From: Papaver somniferum
Lineage: Eukaryota; Streptophyta; Magnoliopsida; Ranunculales; Papaveraceae
Assembly (NCBI RefSeq): GCF_003573695.1
Contig: NC_039362.1
Coordinates: 5,122,088 to 5,186,087 of the forward strand
Reading direction: 5' to 3'
DNA: 64,000 nt
Below the pieces are notes generated by a model that worked only from the letters and a program-made list of their open reading frames with translations, made no database searches and was not told the origin of the DNA. The translations under genes and the position numbers were made by a program. Below are positions 35,825-46,070 of this stretch, one piece after another. Each line of letters opens with the position of its first letter. The first letter of the stretch is position 1.

Positions 35825-37378
35825 TCAAGTTGTGTTGCGATGAACAACGATTTGTCCATCTTTTTCCTCAAGGGAGGAATCTTCAGACTTCTGTCTATCA
35901 AAACGATTCGACCATACTTTCTTTTCAAATGGTCTTACTCTATCCCTGGAAACCAACTTCTTAGACGAAGATAAGATCCTACATACCTCGGCGGTCTTCT
36001 GAGCAAGTTTCAGCTTCCTTGCTAATCGATCTGCTCTTCGTTGAAGTTTGCTGGCGTGCCTTATTTGGTGCTTGTACTTGTAACACCTTGATAGTTCGTG
36101 TCCCTTCATCGAACAAAACGAGCACGTCAAACTTGGATAGTATTCAGGCATCTGAGATGTGCAAGCAGCTAGACATACAGTAGATCCTGAAACATTACTG
36201 ACAGGGTTTCCAGTTAGAGAATCTTCCAGCTTGATTGGGTTTCCTTCTTCTCCGAACCCATTGAGGTTGATATATGTATTGCTACAAGTATCAAAATCGA
36301 TGTTTTCACCAAGGAGCCCTACACTTGATTTCCTATCTTCATCGGAATCATAGGTTTCAGACATTTCATCAAGTGTTACAGCTAGACCTTTGTTCCCAGT
36401 GTATTTTCTACGATTTGGGCATTCGTTAGCAAAATGGCCAAAACCCTTACACTTAAAGCACTGAGGCATGTCCTCGTCATCAGCCTCGTCAGCATCCCTG
36501 TTTTTAGGAGGTACGCGACCGTGAGGTTTGTCTGATGACCTAGGTTTGTCTCTTGAAAACCGTTTACTTCTCTTCAACAGAAGATCCCTAAACTGTCTTG
36601 TGATCAAGGAGACCGACTTGTCAAGGTCTTCATCTGAAAAATCATTCTCAGACTGATCATCCTCAGAGACATGAACACTTTTACCTTTGGCAAGTAATTT
36701 AGTGCTCTTCTGTGCTTTAAAGGCAACATCCTTACCGACTTTGGATGTATGCTCATGGTCAAAGATCTTTAGCTTCCCAACCAAGGTGTTTCTGGAAAGA
36801 TTATTGAGGTTATTCCCCTCAACGATGGCATGCTTCTTAGACTCGTATCTAGATGGCAGCGATCTGAGAATTTTCATCACAATGTCCTTTTCAGGAATAG
36901 TCTTACCCAATGCAAAAGATGCATTAACAATTTCAGACACTTTGTGATTAAACTCATCAAATGTTTCTTCATCTGCCATACGAAGGTTCTCCCAATCGGA
37001 ATTAAGGTTTTGAAGCCTAGCTTCCTTTTCACTGGAGTTTCCTTCAAATACGGTTTCTAAGATATCCCAAGCATCTTTAGACCTAGTGCAATTAGACACA
37101 TGGTGTTGAAGACTTGGGGCAATGGCATGTATGATAGCATTTAACCCTTCAGAATTCTGCTTTGCAGCAAGAATCTCGGCAGCATTATATTCACCAATAT
37201 TCTTGGGAACAGTTCCGTCTCCAGCTGCAACAACGGGCGCATCATAACCATTCACCACATATACCCATGATTGAAAATCACGCGATTGAAGAAAAGCTCG
37301 CATAGCAATTTTCCACCATAAGTAATTGGAGCCATCGAAGACTGGTGGTACGTTAATAGAGATAGCACCTCTGTCCAT
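35825..37378 (-). CDS. Copia gag polyprotein with two zinc knuckles (F2)
   Basis: This 517-codon ORF starts 49 bp inside the primer site. The N-terminus FDGSNYLWWKIAMRAFL (14-30) and the helical region to about residue 210 are the UBN2-type Copia gag core (SRYESKKHAIVEG etc.). A basic linker follows. There are two CX2CX4HX4C knuckles: CFKCKGFGHFANEC at 307-320 and CSFCSMKGHELSRC at 419-432. After the second, a basic helical stretch (RRADRLARKLKLAQK) follows. Gag would assemble virus-like particles and bind element RNA through the knuckles. Protease and the rest of pol are absent downstream, so this is a gag-only element with an unusually complete gag. Confidence 0.88.
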   Translation of the reverse strand: MDRGAISINVPPVFDGSNYLWWKIAMRAFLQSRDFQSWVYVVNGYDAPVVAAGDGTVPKNIGEYNAAEILAAKQNSEGLNAIIHAIAPSLQHHVSNCTRSKDAWDILETVFEGNSSEKEARLQNLNSDWENLRMADEETFDEFNHKVSEIVNASFALGKTIPEKDIVMKILRSLPSRYESKKHAIVEGNNLNNLSRNTLVGKLKIFDHEHTSKVGKDVAFKAQKSTKLLAKGKSVHVSEDDQSENDFSDEDLDKSVSLITRQFRDLLLKRSKRFSRDKPRSSDKPHGRVPPKNRDADEADDEDMPQCFKCKGFGHFANECPNRRKYTGNKGLAVTLDEMSETYDSDEDRKSSVGLLGENIDFDTCSNTYINLNGFGEEGNPIKLEDSLTGNPVSNVSGSTVCLAACTSQMPEYYPSLTCSFCSMKGHELSRCYKYKHQIRHASKLQRRADRLARKLKLAQKTAEVCRILSSSKKLVSRDRVRPFEKKVWSNRFDRQKSEDSSLEEKDGQIVVHRNTT

Positions 37379-37426
37379 AGAGTCAGATCGCTACAAACAC
37401 GGACTTGTTAGGTCTTAAACGTGTTT

Positions 37427-37442
37427 GCCTGCTCTGATACCA
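37427..37442 (-). other. Primer binding site of F2 (initiator tRNA-Met)
   Basis: The minus strand reads TGGTATCAGAGCAGGC, two bases inside the 5' LTR. This is the classic initiator-Met complement of plant Copia elements. Confidence 0.9.
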
Positions 37443-37444
37443 AT

Positions 37445-39846
37445 TGAAAAAGCGGGGGTCTAACAACACCACCCAATATTTCGTTAGCAATCTGTATGGA
37501 CTAACTCCGAAATACTTTGCTAGAGAATCAACTAGACAGTCAGACTCAATCTAGATAAAAGTATCTCAAGGAGTTAATATCTCTCTCTTGATTTGATTTT
37601 TACTCAAGCTAAAAACAATAGCGAGTCTTTATCAAATACAAGGAATATTGGACGGTACCAAAGACCAATGTCCAAGGATCAATCAATATCAATCAACATC
37701 CAAAGGTTGGATTTCCAATTGATGATCACGAACTAACAACCTGTATTATTTCAATTATATAAAATATAATGCGGAAAAGAAATAACACAGACACCAGAAA
37801 TTTTGTTAACGAGAAAACCGCAAATGCAGAAAACCCCGGGACCTAGTCCAGATTGAATGCACACTGTATTAAGCCGCTACAGACACAAGCCTACTGCAAA
37901 CTAACTTCGGACTAGACTATAGTTGAAACCCAATCAGTCTCCCACTGATCCAAGGTACAGTTATACTCCTAAGCCTCTGATCCCGGCAGGATACTGCGCA
38001 CTTGATTCCCTTATCTGATCTCACCCACAACCAAGAGTTGTTTTAACCCAAACTCACAGACTTGATAATAAACAGATCTGTTTCACACAGAAAAGTTTAT
38101 AAGAGGATAAATCTTTCTCCCACAGATAAACCCTAGGTTTTGTTCCGTCTTTAGATATAAAATCAAGGTACCAGGAACCAATTGATAATCCGGTCATATA
38201 TTCCCGAAGAACAGCCTAGATTAATCAATCACCTCTCTACAATCCTTCCTGACTACACAAACGGATTGTCGAGGAATCACAAACAGTGAGACGAAGATGT
38301 TTGTGACTTCTTTATCTTGCCTATCGGAGAAATCTCACGATCTCAAGTCAATCAATCGATTGTACTCGTACAATAGAAAATGCAAGATTTGATCACGCAA
38401 CTACGATAAAATAGTATCGGTCTGGATTCATAATCCCAATGAAGTATTTAAGTCGTTAACCTGATTTTAGAGAAGAAAATCAAAGGTTAATGGAGATCGA
38501 CTCTAGCGGGTGCACTAGTAGCACACAGACGTGTGGGGATTAGTTTTGCACAATGCTAGATGTCTCCTTTATATAGCCTTCAAATCAGGGTTTTTCCTTA
38601 TTTACAAAGCAATCCTTATTCACCGTTAGATGAAAACCAGATTTAGATTCAAGTTAATATTTCTCAACCGTTAGATCGAAAACTTAGCTTGTCACACACA
38701 CTTGGGTAGACGTTTACTGGGTTCGTGAAAACCATGCCCAAACGTGTACGTGTATGTTGGTTCAACATAGTAACCCAAAAGGTTAACCATATGAGAATTT
38801 TATATTAACCTTGTTCTTCTTCACCATAACTAGTTCAATTGACTCAAATGAACTAGTTAAAGAGTTGTTCAATTGCTATGAGATCTTATGTAACTACACA
38901 AGACACAATTGAAACAAAGATGATTTGATTCGATTGAATCGGATCATGAACATTATAGCCACGGTTTGCATCGAGTATTCCTTAGTAATTTAACGTTTCA
39001 TGTTCAGAGAACATCTTTAGATCATAACCTCTTAAGTTCACAAACAAGTTCGCGGACTTAAGTTAATCGGTTGAGTTTTCCAAACTCAGCAGAAATTCTC
39101 GGGATGAGAACTTCCGCCAGTTCGCGGACTTAGCACACAAACGAGTTTTGGAAAATCCCAGCAGAAATTCTCGGTCGAGAACTTTCAACAGTTCGCGGAC
39201 TGAGTCTGTGAACTAGGTTCGCGGACTTGGCAAGCCAATTCCATAATCCTCCCGATTTCTCTTGATCAACAAAGTTCGAAAACTTCGGTCAAGGAATACA
39301 TGGTTATGTAATCTAAACTCTCATTTCAATCATTGAGACATTCTTAGAGGACGCTATGTAGCCGTTATTCACAGACTGATTCACGTCAGAGCAATTCTCA
39401 AGGTGATTGAAAATTTTCATGACTTTCGTGACTAGGTAAAGATAAACTTGATCAAAGAGAAATGCTTCACCAATACACGATTTCGAGATAAAATATAAGC
39501 AATGAATGCTCGGCTCGAAATGTCAAATGTGTATGATCTAGTCTATATAGCATACGACTTTTGTCTCATAAGAAGTAGGAGATAAAAGAGATAGACTTTT
39601 GAGTGATAGATAAGTTCAAGTCTCCACATACCTTTTTGTTGATGAAGTTCCACGGTTCCTTGTATAGATATTCGTCGTTGTATGATGAATCGCCATGAAG
39701 TCCTTGATCTCAACTACACTTTTCTATCCTAGTCCGATACTTAGCTATGTAGGATAGAAATCAAGACTTATAGTTTTGATCACTAACATTGACAAACATG
39801 CTTGAGATAGCAACGCATGCGAGGTAGACCGAGCTATGCTCTAACA
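37445..39846 (-). repeat. 5' LTR of copy F2
   Basis: 2402 bp, ends TG...CA. The TATA box TATATAAAGG on the minus strand lies at 38566-38575. GTTCGCGGACTT repeats lie at 39045-39240, together with the palindrome TTCTCGGTCGAGAA near 39167. Confidence 0.93.
38566..38575 (-). promoter_or_regulatory. LTR promoter TATA box (F2)
   Basis: The minus strand reads TATATAAAGG and is conserved in all F-family LTRs of the window. It marks the likely sense transcription start region. Confidence 0.65.
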
Positions 39847-40174
39847 ACTATCCCAGGAAACTGACTGCCTGCAAGGAAACTAATATTCTTAATTACTAAG
39901 CACAAGAAGTTTTCGAATTTTTTTCCCCTGCTAAGTTACTTGCTTACACGGCCTCAAAATCATTCTCTGGACGTCTTCATTTTCTCCTTTTTACCTTGTA
40001 TCGGTGTCAACAGTCATAGTTAGAGGTGGTCGCTTTAGATTTTAGATCAAATCGGCCAACGGTAGGGTTGTATATAGCACAATTGTTAAAAACTAATTAG
40101 GTTGCATTTAGCAAGTTACATTTTTATGTGGGTTGCATTTAGTCAAGGTTGCATTTAGTCACTGCCATTCTTTT

Positions 40175-41144
40175 CTAAGACAAACAGATAGTCTTAAAAA
40201 AATTATTCAGGAACCAAAAAAACCTCTTTAACGAAGAAGGTTGTCTTCGAAATTTATTTTTTAAGGCGAAATCGATTGTCATTGATTAAGATATTTAGGG
40301 ATGATCTTTTTTTAACTGGTAACTAGTTGTCTTTGAAAAAAAGCATTTCGAGACTAAATAAAAATATTCAGGGACAAAATATGTTGCTTTTGGGGACAAA
40401 AAAAAGTGTATTCCAAAGTTCATTTTAAAGGCAAAATGAATTGTCTTTAACAAAAAATTTAGAGATAAAATAAAATATTTTAGAGAGGAGTTCTCCGAAA
40501 ATTCTTTCTAAGACAAGAAATTTGGTCAGTAATAAACTATTTAAAGACGAACAAGTTAGTCTTCAAAATTTGATATTCAGAGGCTATTGATTTTGTCTCT
40601 GATTAAATTAATTAGAGACAAAAAAATTTGTATCATATGATTACTATTAAAGACAAATTAAATTGACACAAAACTTTCGCTTTTGAGACAATTTTTTTTG
40701 GTCTTAAATAGTTATCATTCAAGACAAATTAAATTGACACAAAACTTTTGTTTTGGGACAATTTTATTGGTCTTAAATATTTATAATTAAAGAAAAATTA
40801 GTTTGTCTTGGAATTTACATTTTTGCGACAAAAATCTTGCTCGCAAAAAAAATCTTGCTCGCAAAAAAAATCCTTTTGGGGTCGAATTTTTTAGTCATTA
40901 AAATAACTTTCACAGACAATTTTATTTTGTTGGTGAAAGAGACTTTTGTTGACAATAAATTTTTAGTTGTTAATTAATTTTTCTCGTGACCGTTCATAAT
41001 TTTGTCGCGACATACTTTCCCAGACGGGGTATTTGAGACTACTTCGTAACAAAAAAAAAATCAATCTCAGAAAATATTTCGAGACAAAAACAAAGGATTT
41101 CCTGACAAATTTTTTTGACACTAAACCCCCATTTTCTTGTAGTG
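40175..41144 (-). mobile_element. CACTA (En/Spm-like) transposon terminus
   Basis: The right end, read on the minus strand, is CACTACAAGAAAATGGGGG, the typical plant CACTA terminus. The roughly 900 bp inside is filled with GACAAA/TTTGTC motifs, as expected for subterminal repeats, including a 71-bp tandem duplication at 40651-40795. No transposase is seen. The matching left terminus is not found; the TIR transposon at 30369-40166 appears to sit inside this element. Confidence 0.65.
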
Positions 41145-41431
41145 GGCCTCCTTGTTACCAAGATGTGGAGCTTTGACTAGGTCTTGTCTCTCTTCGAGAG
41201 TTGGGTTTCATACAAAGAAACATAATTCGGGTCCTATTTTTTTATGCATCTCTTGTCAAGAGGGTGGACAACACCTGAAAACCCCAACAGACCCTGATAA
41301 AGCGACAGCTTCCGAGGATGTCGACTACATTCCTTATTTGTGAAATCCATGGTAGGGCCAGTAGCATAAAACTCTTGACGCCTCCAATCTTGAGGCGAGA
41401 TGGTAAGGTATTGATAAAGTTTCAGAACAAC
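41145..41431 (+). other. Short unique segment, possible gene fragment
   Basis: This lies between the CACTA terminus and the LTR of element E. It holds a 63-codon frame (41152-41343) of ordinary composition with no recognised domain. It may be a captured exon or plain intergenic DNA. Confidence 0.25.
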
Positions 41432-44291
41432 TGTTAGAGCATAGCTCGGTTGAACCCACCAAGCATTGGTATGTCAAGTTTGGTTGTCATATTTTAGTGA
41501 ATCAAAACTCATTTAAAGAGCCTCTTGATTATATACTAGAGTCAACTTCGTATAGGTTAGCTTGAAAGTATTAGGATATGAAACATTACAAGTATTACGT
41601 GAAGACTTGAAGAATGTGAAGAAGTAAGGAGATACAACGACGACACCATCCTTCCTCTTGAGGTTAGTAATATTTGACTTGAACTATTTCATTCCCTAAC
41701 GTATCTTTCAAGTCGTACATATTGAAAACATAACTGTGAATCTATGAATGACGATACTCTAGTTAGACACGGTATTAAGGAATACGATACGAAGTATAAC
41801 GCTTATCTTTTGAACTTCGTATATAAGACGTCGACATAATCGTATGAATGCTATTGTGATTATGTATGGGTATGAGGTGAAGATTTCATCCTAGCAAACA
41901 AGGTTTTACATTCGTTTAAAGGAAATAAATTCATGAACTTGTTTTGTGAATCGAAAGGGAAATCGCTAGGCTTATTGGTATTGTTATTCATTGCAAATCT
42001 TTTGAATTACCAATATGTGTGTTTAGTATAACCGCTCATGACTTGCTTATGTTCTTGGTAAAACTATTCACAAGGCCTGACTTTTGTATTGGTATGACTT
42101 TTATTAGTGAAACCGATCTTAAGTAATCACCTGAGATGGTATGATCGATTTATTGTAATTGGTATGACCAAATCTAAGCAAAGGGGAACCGGTCCTAGTA
42201 AGAGGTGCAACCGATCACAAAAGGGGAATCGATCCTTGTAAGAGGTGCAACAAGTTTCTAATTATTGGGAACCGATCCTATGAACGTGTGCAACACGTTT
42301 TTAGTTATCGGGAACCGATCGTATGGACATGTGCAACAAATACAAGTTAGATACCATAAATATGTGGGAACTGATCCTAGTACCTAGTCAACCAAGTTTT
42401 GGTAACTAGCGTGACTAATTCTAGTACCCACATGGAGGTAGAACCGAAACTTATTTTGGTAGAACCATGAAACCCATGTTTGATGATTTGATAGGATAAT
42501 CAATCACGTAGTTCTTGGAAGTCAAGTGAACTAATTCTAAACTTGTTTGGTAATGAGGCAAATCGGTTCCAAAATTGTAAGTATGAAAGAGGACTTACAA
42601 AGTAAAGATGTTGACATACTTTGAACATGTGCAGTAACGCTTATCTTTTATTGTTCAAAGATATTCCTTAATATCTAAAGGAGAATCCTGAATCGAAAAA
42701 ATAAATTGAGAATCTTTTAATTAAGGTTTTTAATTTTATATTTGGAAAATAAAAATTAGTAATGTGCATTTACTAGTTGGAGATTTTCTAAGAGATTTCT
42801 GTCAATATTTGGACAATGCATTTCCAGGAATTATGGAAACCGAATTTGGTAATATATTGCATATCTTGAGAATATTTTCAGTTTTGGAAATTCCTTGGTG
42901 TCCAAACTTCCTTGGTCTATAAATATTGAAGTTTTCATTTCGAGCAAACTAACCCTCAGAGCCAGCAAAACTACCTAGTTGTGTTGTTACTGGTGGAGAC
43001 GCTTATTCGGAGAGGAAAGTAACCTAATTAGGCAAAATCTCTTACCGCCGCTCAGTTTAAAGACTTCTTTGGGATTTAGAAGCTCTATTAGTACCGTCGG
43101 TGGGAAACGAGATAATTGCGGTTTGTTATTAGTTTTCGATTGATTTGATTGACTAATGGTTGTTGAATTTTGACTGCACCTAGTTTGTTTATGCTTGAGA
43201 ATCTTCTCTTTTGATATAAGATTCACTCAAACTAGATCGAAGTTTCGACGGGGATCTTTAGACTGTTTTTAGATCTAAAGACGTTTGTGATAATTCATTG
43301 TTAACAGACTCCGTCTTGTGTGTGATTGATCACAAGAGATTCAAGCTGATTGTGTGCAGGTGTTTATTGAAGATCTAAGAAGATTTGAAGACGAAGAAGA
43401 TTTCTGATTTGGGTTCATAATCATTGGTGTGCACAATACTTGTTTCGGGTAAAGAGGATCCAACTATAATCGGTTTATCTTTGTGATAGATTGGATTGAT
43501 TAGGTGAGTAGATCGGCATCAATACAATTTTTTGTGATTAAAAGTATTGATTGCAAAATCTTGACAATTACTTTGGTAATTGTTATTGGATAGATCTAAG
43601 GACCTGACAAAGGAGTTTATTGGGATAAATGGAAGAGCCTTTTGTCGAACTCATATCACTTGATTGAAAAGAGTTGTCACCGAACAGATTTTTTGTTCCT
43701 TTACTCTTTGGAATATGAACCAAAGTAATTGTTCCATGGGTGTGACTTATTAACAAGTTGGAGGCACATGGATACAGGCGGAACTAGGTGAAGTATAGGT
43801 TTAGTTGCTTGGTCTCAACTATACGAAGTTGGTTTGATTTTGTATAGTGGCTTAATCCTGAGAGTATTCAATTCTGGACAAGGTCCCGGGGTTTTTCTGC
43901 ATTTGCGGTTTCCTCGTTAAAAAAATCTTGTTGTGTCTTTTACTTTTCTATTTCCGCAATTATAATTGTTTTATTATAACTAGATGTAAAATACACAAAC
44001 GTTAATTCATATTTACTTGATAGTAATCCTATTGTGTTTGGTTAAGTCTGAACCTTTTATCAAGTAAACATACTTCGTTGTTGTATTGTTTCGATCTTGT
44101 ATCCATAGTCAATCATGCAAGTTATCTTGTTGTCGTATTGTCTCGATCTCGTATCCATAGACGATCACACGAAGTGTGAACTGATTAGTTGTATTATCCC
44201 GACTCGGTCTATAGACAATCACTATCGGAGAAAGGACTTATAGGTGGAAAAGTTTTAGATTGAGGTATATTTGGGTACCCTCGTCTTTTCA
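41432..44291 (+). repeat. 5' LTR of Copia element E
   Basis: 2860 bp, starting TGTTAGAGCATAGCTCGG, the same terminal 18 bases as the F family, and ending TTTTCA. The interior is largely different from F. TATAAATA at 42918-42925 is the likely promoter box. A short repeat, 'GGAACCGATCCTA...GTGCAAC', recurs between 42180 and 42380. Confidence 0.8.
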
Positions 44292-44293
44292 AA

Positions 44294-44308
44294 TGGTATC
44301 AGAGCAGG
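44294..44308 (+). other. Primer binding site of E (initiator tRNA-Met)
   Basis: TGGTATCAGAGCAGG, two bases after the LTR end. Confidence 0.9.
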
Positions 44309-44559
44309 CAAACACGAAAATATCTAACAATCTGTGTTTGGTGCGATCCAACCTATAAGAAAATGAATCTTATGAATGATTCAGTTAACGTAGGTCAAGA
44401 TGAAAAATCAGCACTTGAGGATAAAATCTTCTGTGAACCTACTGAATAGGCTGACCCTATAATGTAGATTCTGGTGATTGGAAAATTTTCCTTGAAAAAC
44501 AACTTGATGAAATTTCTGAAGATGGTGACTCAGAAATCGATCAAGATGTTGAAGAAGAT

Positions 44560-45354
44560 ATGTCAAAATTCACTTATATATTAAGTGTTATTTCTACAAG
44601 AAACCCATCTACCTCAGATGTGATCGAGCTTATTGCTCCTCTCTATAGAGAAAATAGGAAACTAAGAAGAAATTTCTTTGGTTTCTTCTATGGATATCAT
44701 AATTCTAGATATCATCTTAAAGACTACAAAGAGAGTCTACACTCAAAAACCCTTGAGTTTGAGAATCTCAACAGAAAACATTACTTGTTGAATAAGAAAC
44801 TTGTTGAGATAGAAGCAAGGATTAATTCTCAACAATCAACAAGTAAGGAACAAAATGAGTCTGATTTCTTCATAAAAAATCCTCTTGAAGATCAACTAGA
44901 TGATTCTCTTAAAAGAATCAAGGTCTTAGAAGAGGAAGATGTAAGGCTAAGAAGACTCACTGATAGCACAAACAATTTATCTTCCATGTTTGATGCAGGG
45001 AGAAGTCATGGTGACAAACATGGATTAGGATATGATGGAATTGATACTTCATCAATCAACAAGGAAGTAAAATTCGTAAAGGCTTTCAGCCCTTCCACTC
45101 CAGAAAAACCACCTGAAAAAGCTTGTATGCCTGAGTCACCCAAGTTCTCAAATGAGATTCTGACAGAAAACATCTCCGAAAGCAATCAGAGAAAGACTCC
45201 AACTAAGGATCATCATAGTAACCGAACGCCTCATAAAGGTAAAACTAAAAACTTTACTCCTTTCAATAAGCATTGTTATTATTGTAGAGATAAAGGTTAT
45301 ATGCAAAGGGATTGTAAAATTCGAAAGATGCAAAACGCTATATCAAAGAATTGA
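44560..45354 (+). pseudogene. gag C-terminal part of Copia element E
   Basis: 264 codons. The first two thirds are charged and probably coiled coil (ENLNRKHYLLNKKLVEIEAR; LKRIKVLEEEDVRLRRLT). The C-terminus holds a knuckle-like CYYCRDKGYMQRDC, in which the zinc-binding His of CX2CX4HX4C is replaced by Tyr. The gag N-terminal core found in F2 is missing; upstream (44364-44560) only short broken frames remain. A second short basic frame follows at 45351-45629. It is probably a decayed or strongly shortened gag that cannot bind zinc normally. Confidence 0.6.
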
Positions 45355-45639
45355 ACAGTATCTTCTCCAAAAACCTCCCAGATCATCACTGTCTTGTGAG
45401 ACAAACGAATTATAACAAAAATTCAAAATCATATCCTAAAAGAAACATTACTAAAAGGAAAAATAATAGAAAGGGCAACACCTTTATCAATGGGGATATG
45501 AGATCTGATGTTTCAAGATGGAAAAATGTAATGTCACTAGAAATGAAGAACCTTCATTCAAAATCCACCTATAAGTTGATACCAGAATCCGAGAAGGTAT
45601 CCAAAAGGAAGTTAATGCAAACATTATAGGATAATAGGA

Positions 45640-45997
45640 CGCGAAATTTGAGGTAATGACTTTGTTAGTTAATAGTTTTCCTATTTAAGAAAAGCTTGAT
45701 TTTATTGCGTATATTTATTGTTTTTGCTTAACAAAACTTCGGTGCAATTGATGTTTTATTCCATTGTTTGTGTATGGATGTGTGTATGATTCAATTGTTT
45801 CCGGTTAAGAAAAACTATTGTTATCTTGCTTTATTGTTTGGTACAATCGTTTAGGATTACAAAATTTCGGTGCAATTGCGGTACTTTAATGTCTATGTTG
45901 TTTCAATTGCTTCCGGTTGGGGTAAATAATTATTCAAGTTGATTTATTTGGTTTGTATGAATTGTTTATGGCTTAACAAAAGAAAAGGTTTTCGGGA
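45640..45997 (+). other. E internal 3' region with repeated phrases
   Basis: Non-coding. Two phrases recur: 'AAAACTTCGGTGCAATTG' / 'AAAATTTCGGTGCAATTG' and 'TTTCCGGTTAAGAAAA' / 'CTTCCGGTTGGGG'. The sequence is interrupted by the Cassandra element and continues at 60928. Confidence 0.5.
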
Positions 45998-46002
45998 TGA
46001 AT
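45998..46002. repeat. Target-site duplication of Cassandra (left)
   Basis: TGAAT, identical to 60923-60927. Confidence 0.8.
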
Positions 46003-46070
46003 TTTAATGACCCGTCCCTCCATCGATACTGTCCCCACTTAGCCACTGCAGTTATCCGACACTGTGGGGT
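46003..46070 (-). mobile_element. Cassandra 3' LTR fragment
   Basis: 68 bp matching the first 68 plus-strand bases of the complete Cassandra LTR at 60649 (TAATGACCCGTCCCTCCA... up to GTGGGGT). Gypsy copy C begins at the next base. The terminal TG is mutated to TT. Confidence 0.85.

Larger units (their letters stand above)
30932..39846 (-). mobile_element. Complete Copia (Sirevirus-like) copy F2, gag-only
   Basis: A 8.9-kb minus-strand element: 5' LTR 37445-39846, internal 33339-37444, 3' LTR 30932-33338, and perfect 5-bp duplications ACTAT (30927-30931 and 39847-39851). It has an initiator-Met primer site, gag with two zinc knuckles, and several polypurine tracts, but no pol domain. It must rely on an autonomous relative. 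The LTR size, gag type and multiplied polypurine tracts fit Sireviruses. By eye the LTRs differ at 4-5% of positions over the first 300 bp. Confidence 0.92.
30369..40166. mobile_element. Non-autonomous TIR DNA transposon, split by Copia F2
   Basis: The left end GGTAGTGATTAAATGCAACC pairs with the right end, whose reverse complement is GGCAGTGACTAAATGCAACC (2 mismatches in 20). Perfect 8-bp duplications ATTCTTTT flank them. Without the Copia insertion the element is about 880 bp. AAATGCAACC repeats several times near both ends, like the subterminal repeats of hAT elements. An 8-bp duplication favours hAT, though a Mutator-like element is possible. It has no transposase. Confidence 0.75.

Noticed and set aside
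42987..43226. 79-codon minus frame in the LTR of element E
   Set aside because: Antisense to the element, inside the leader part of the LTR, no domain.
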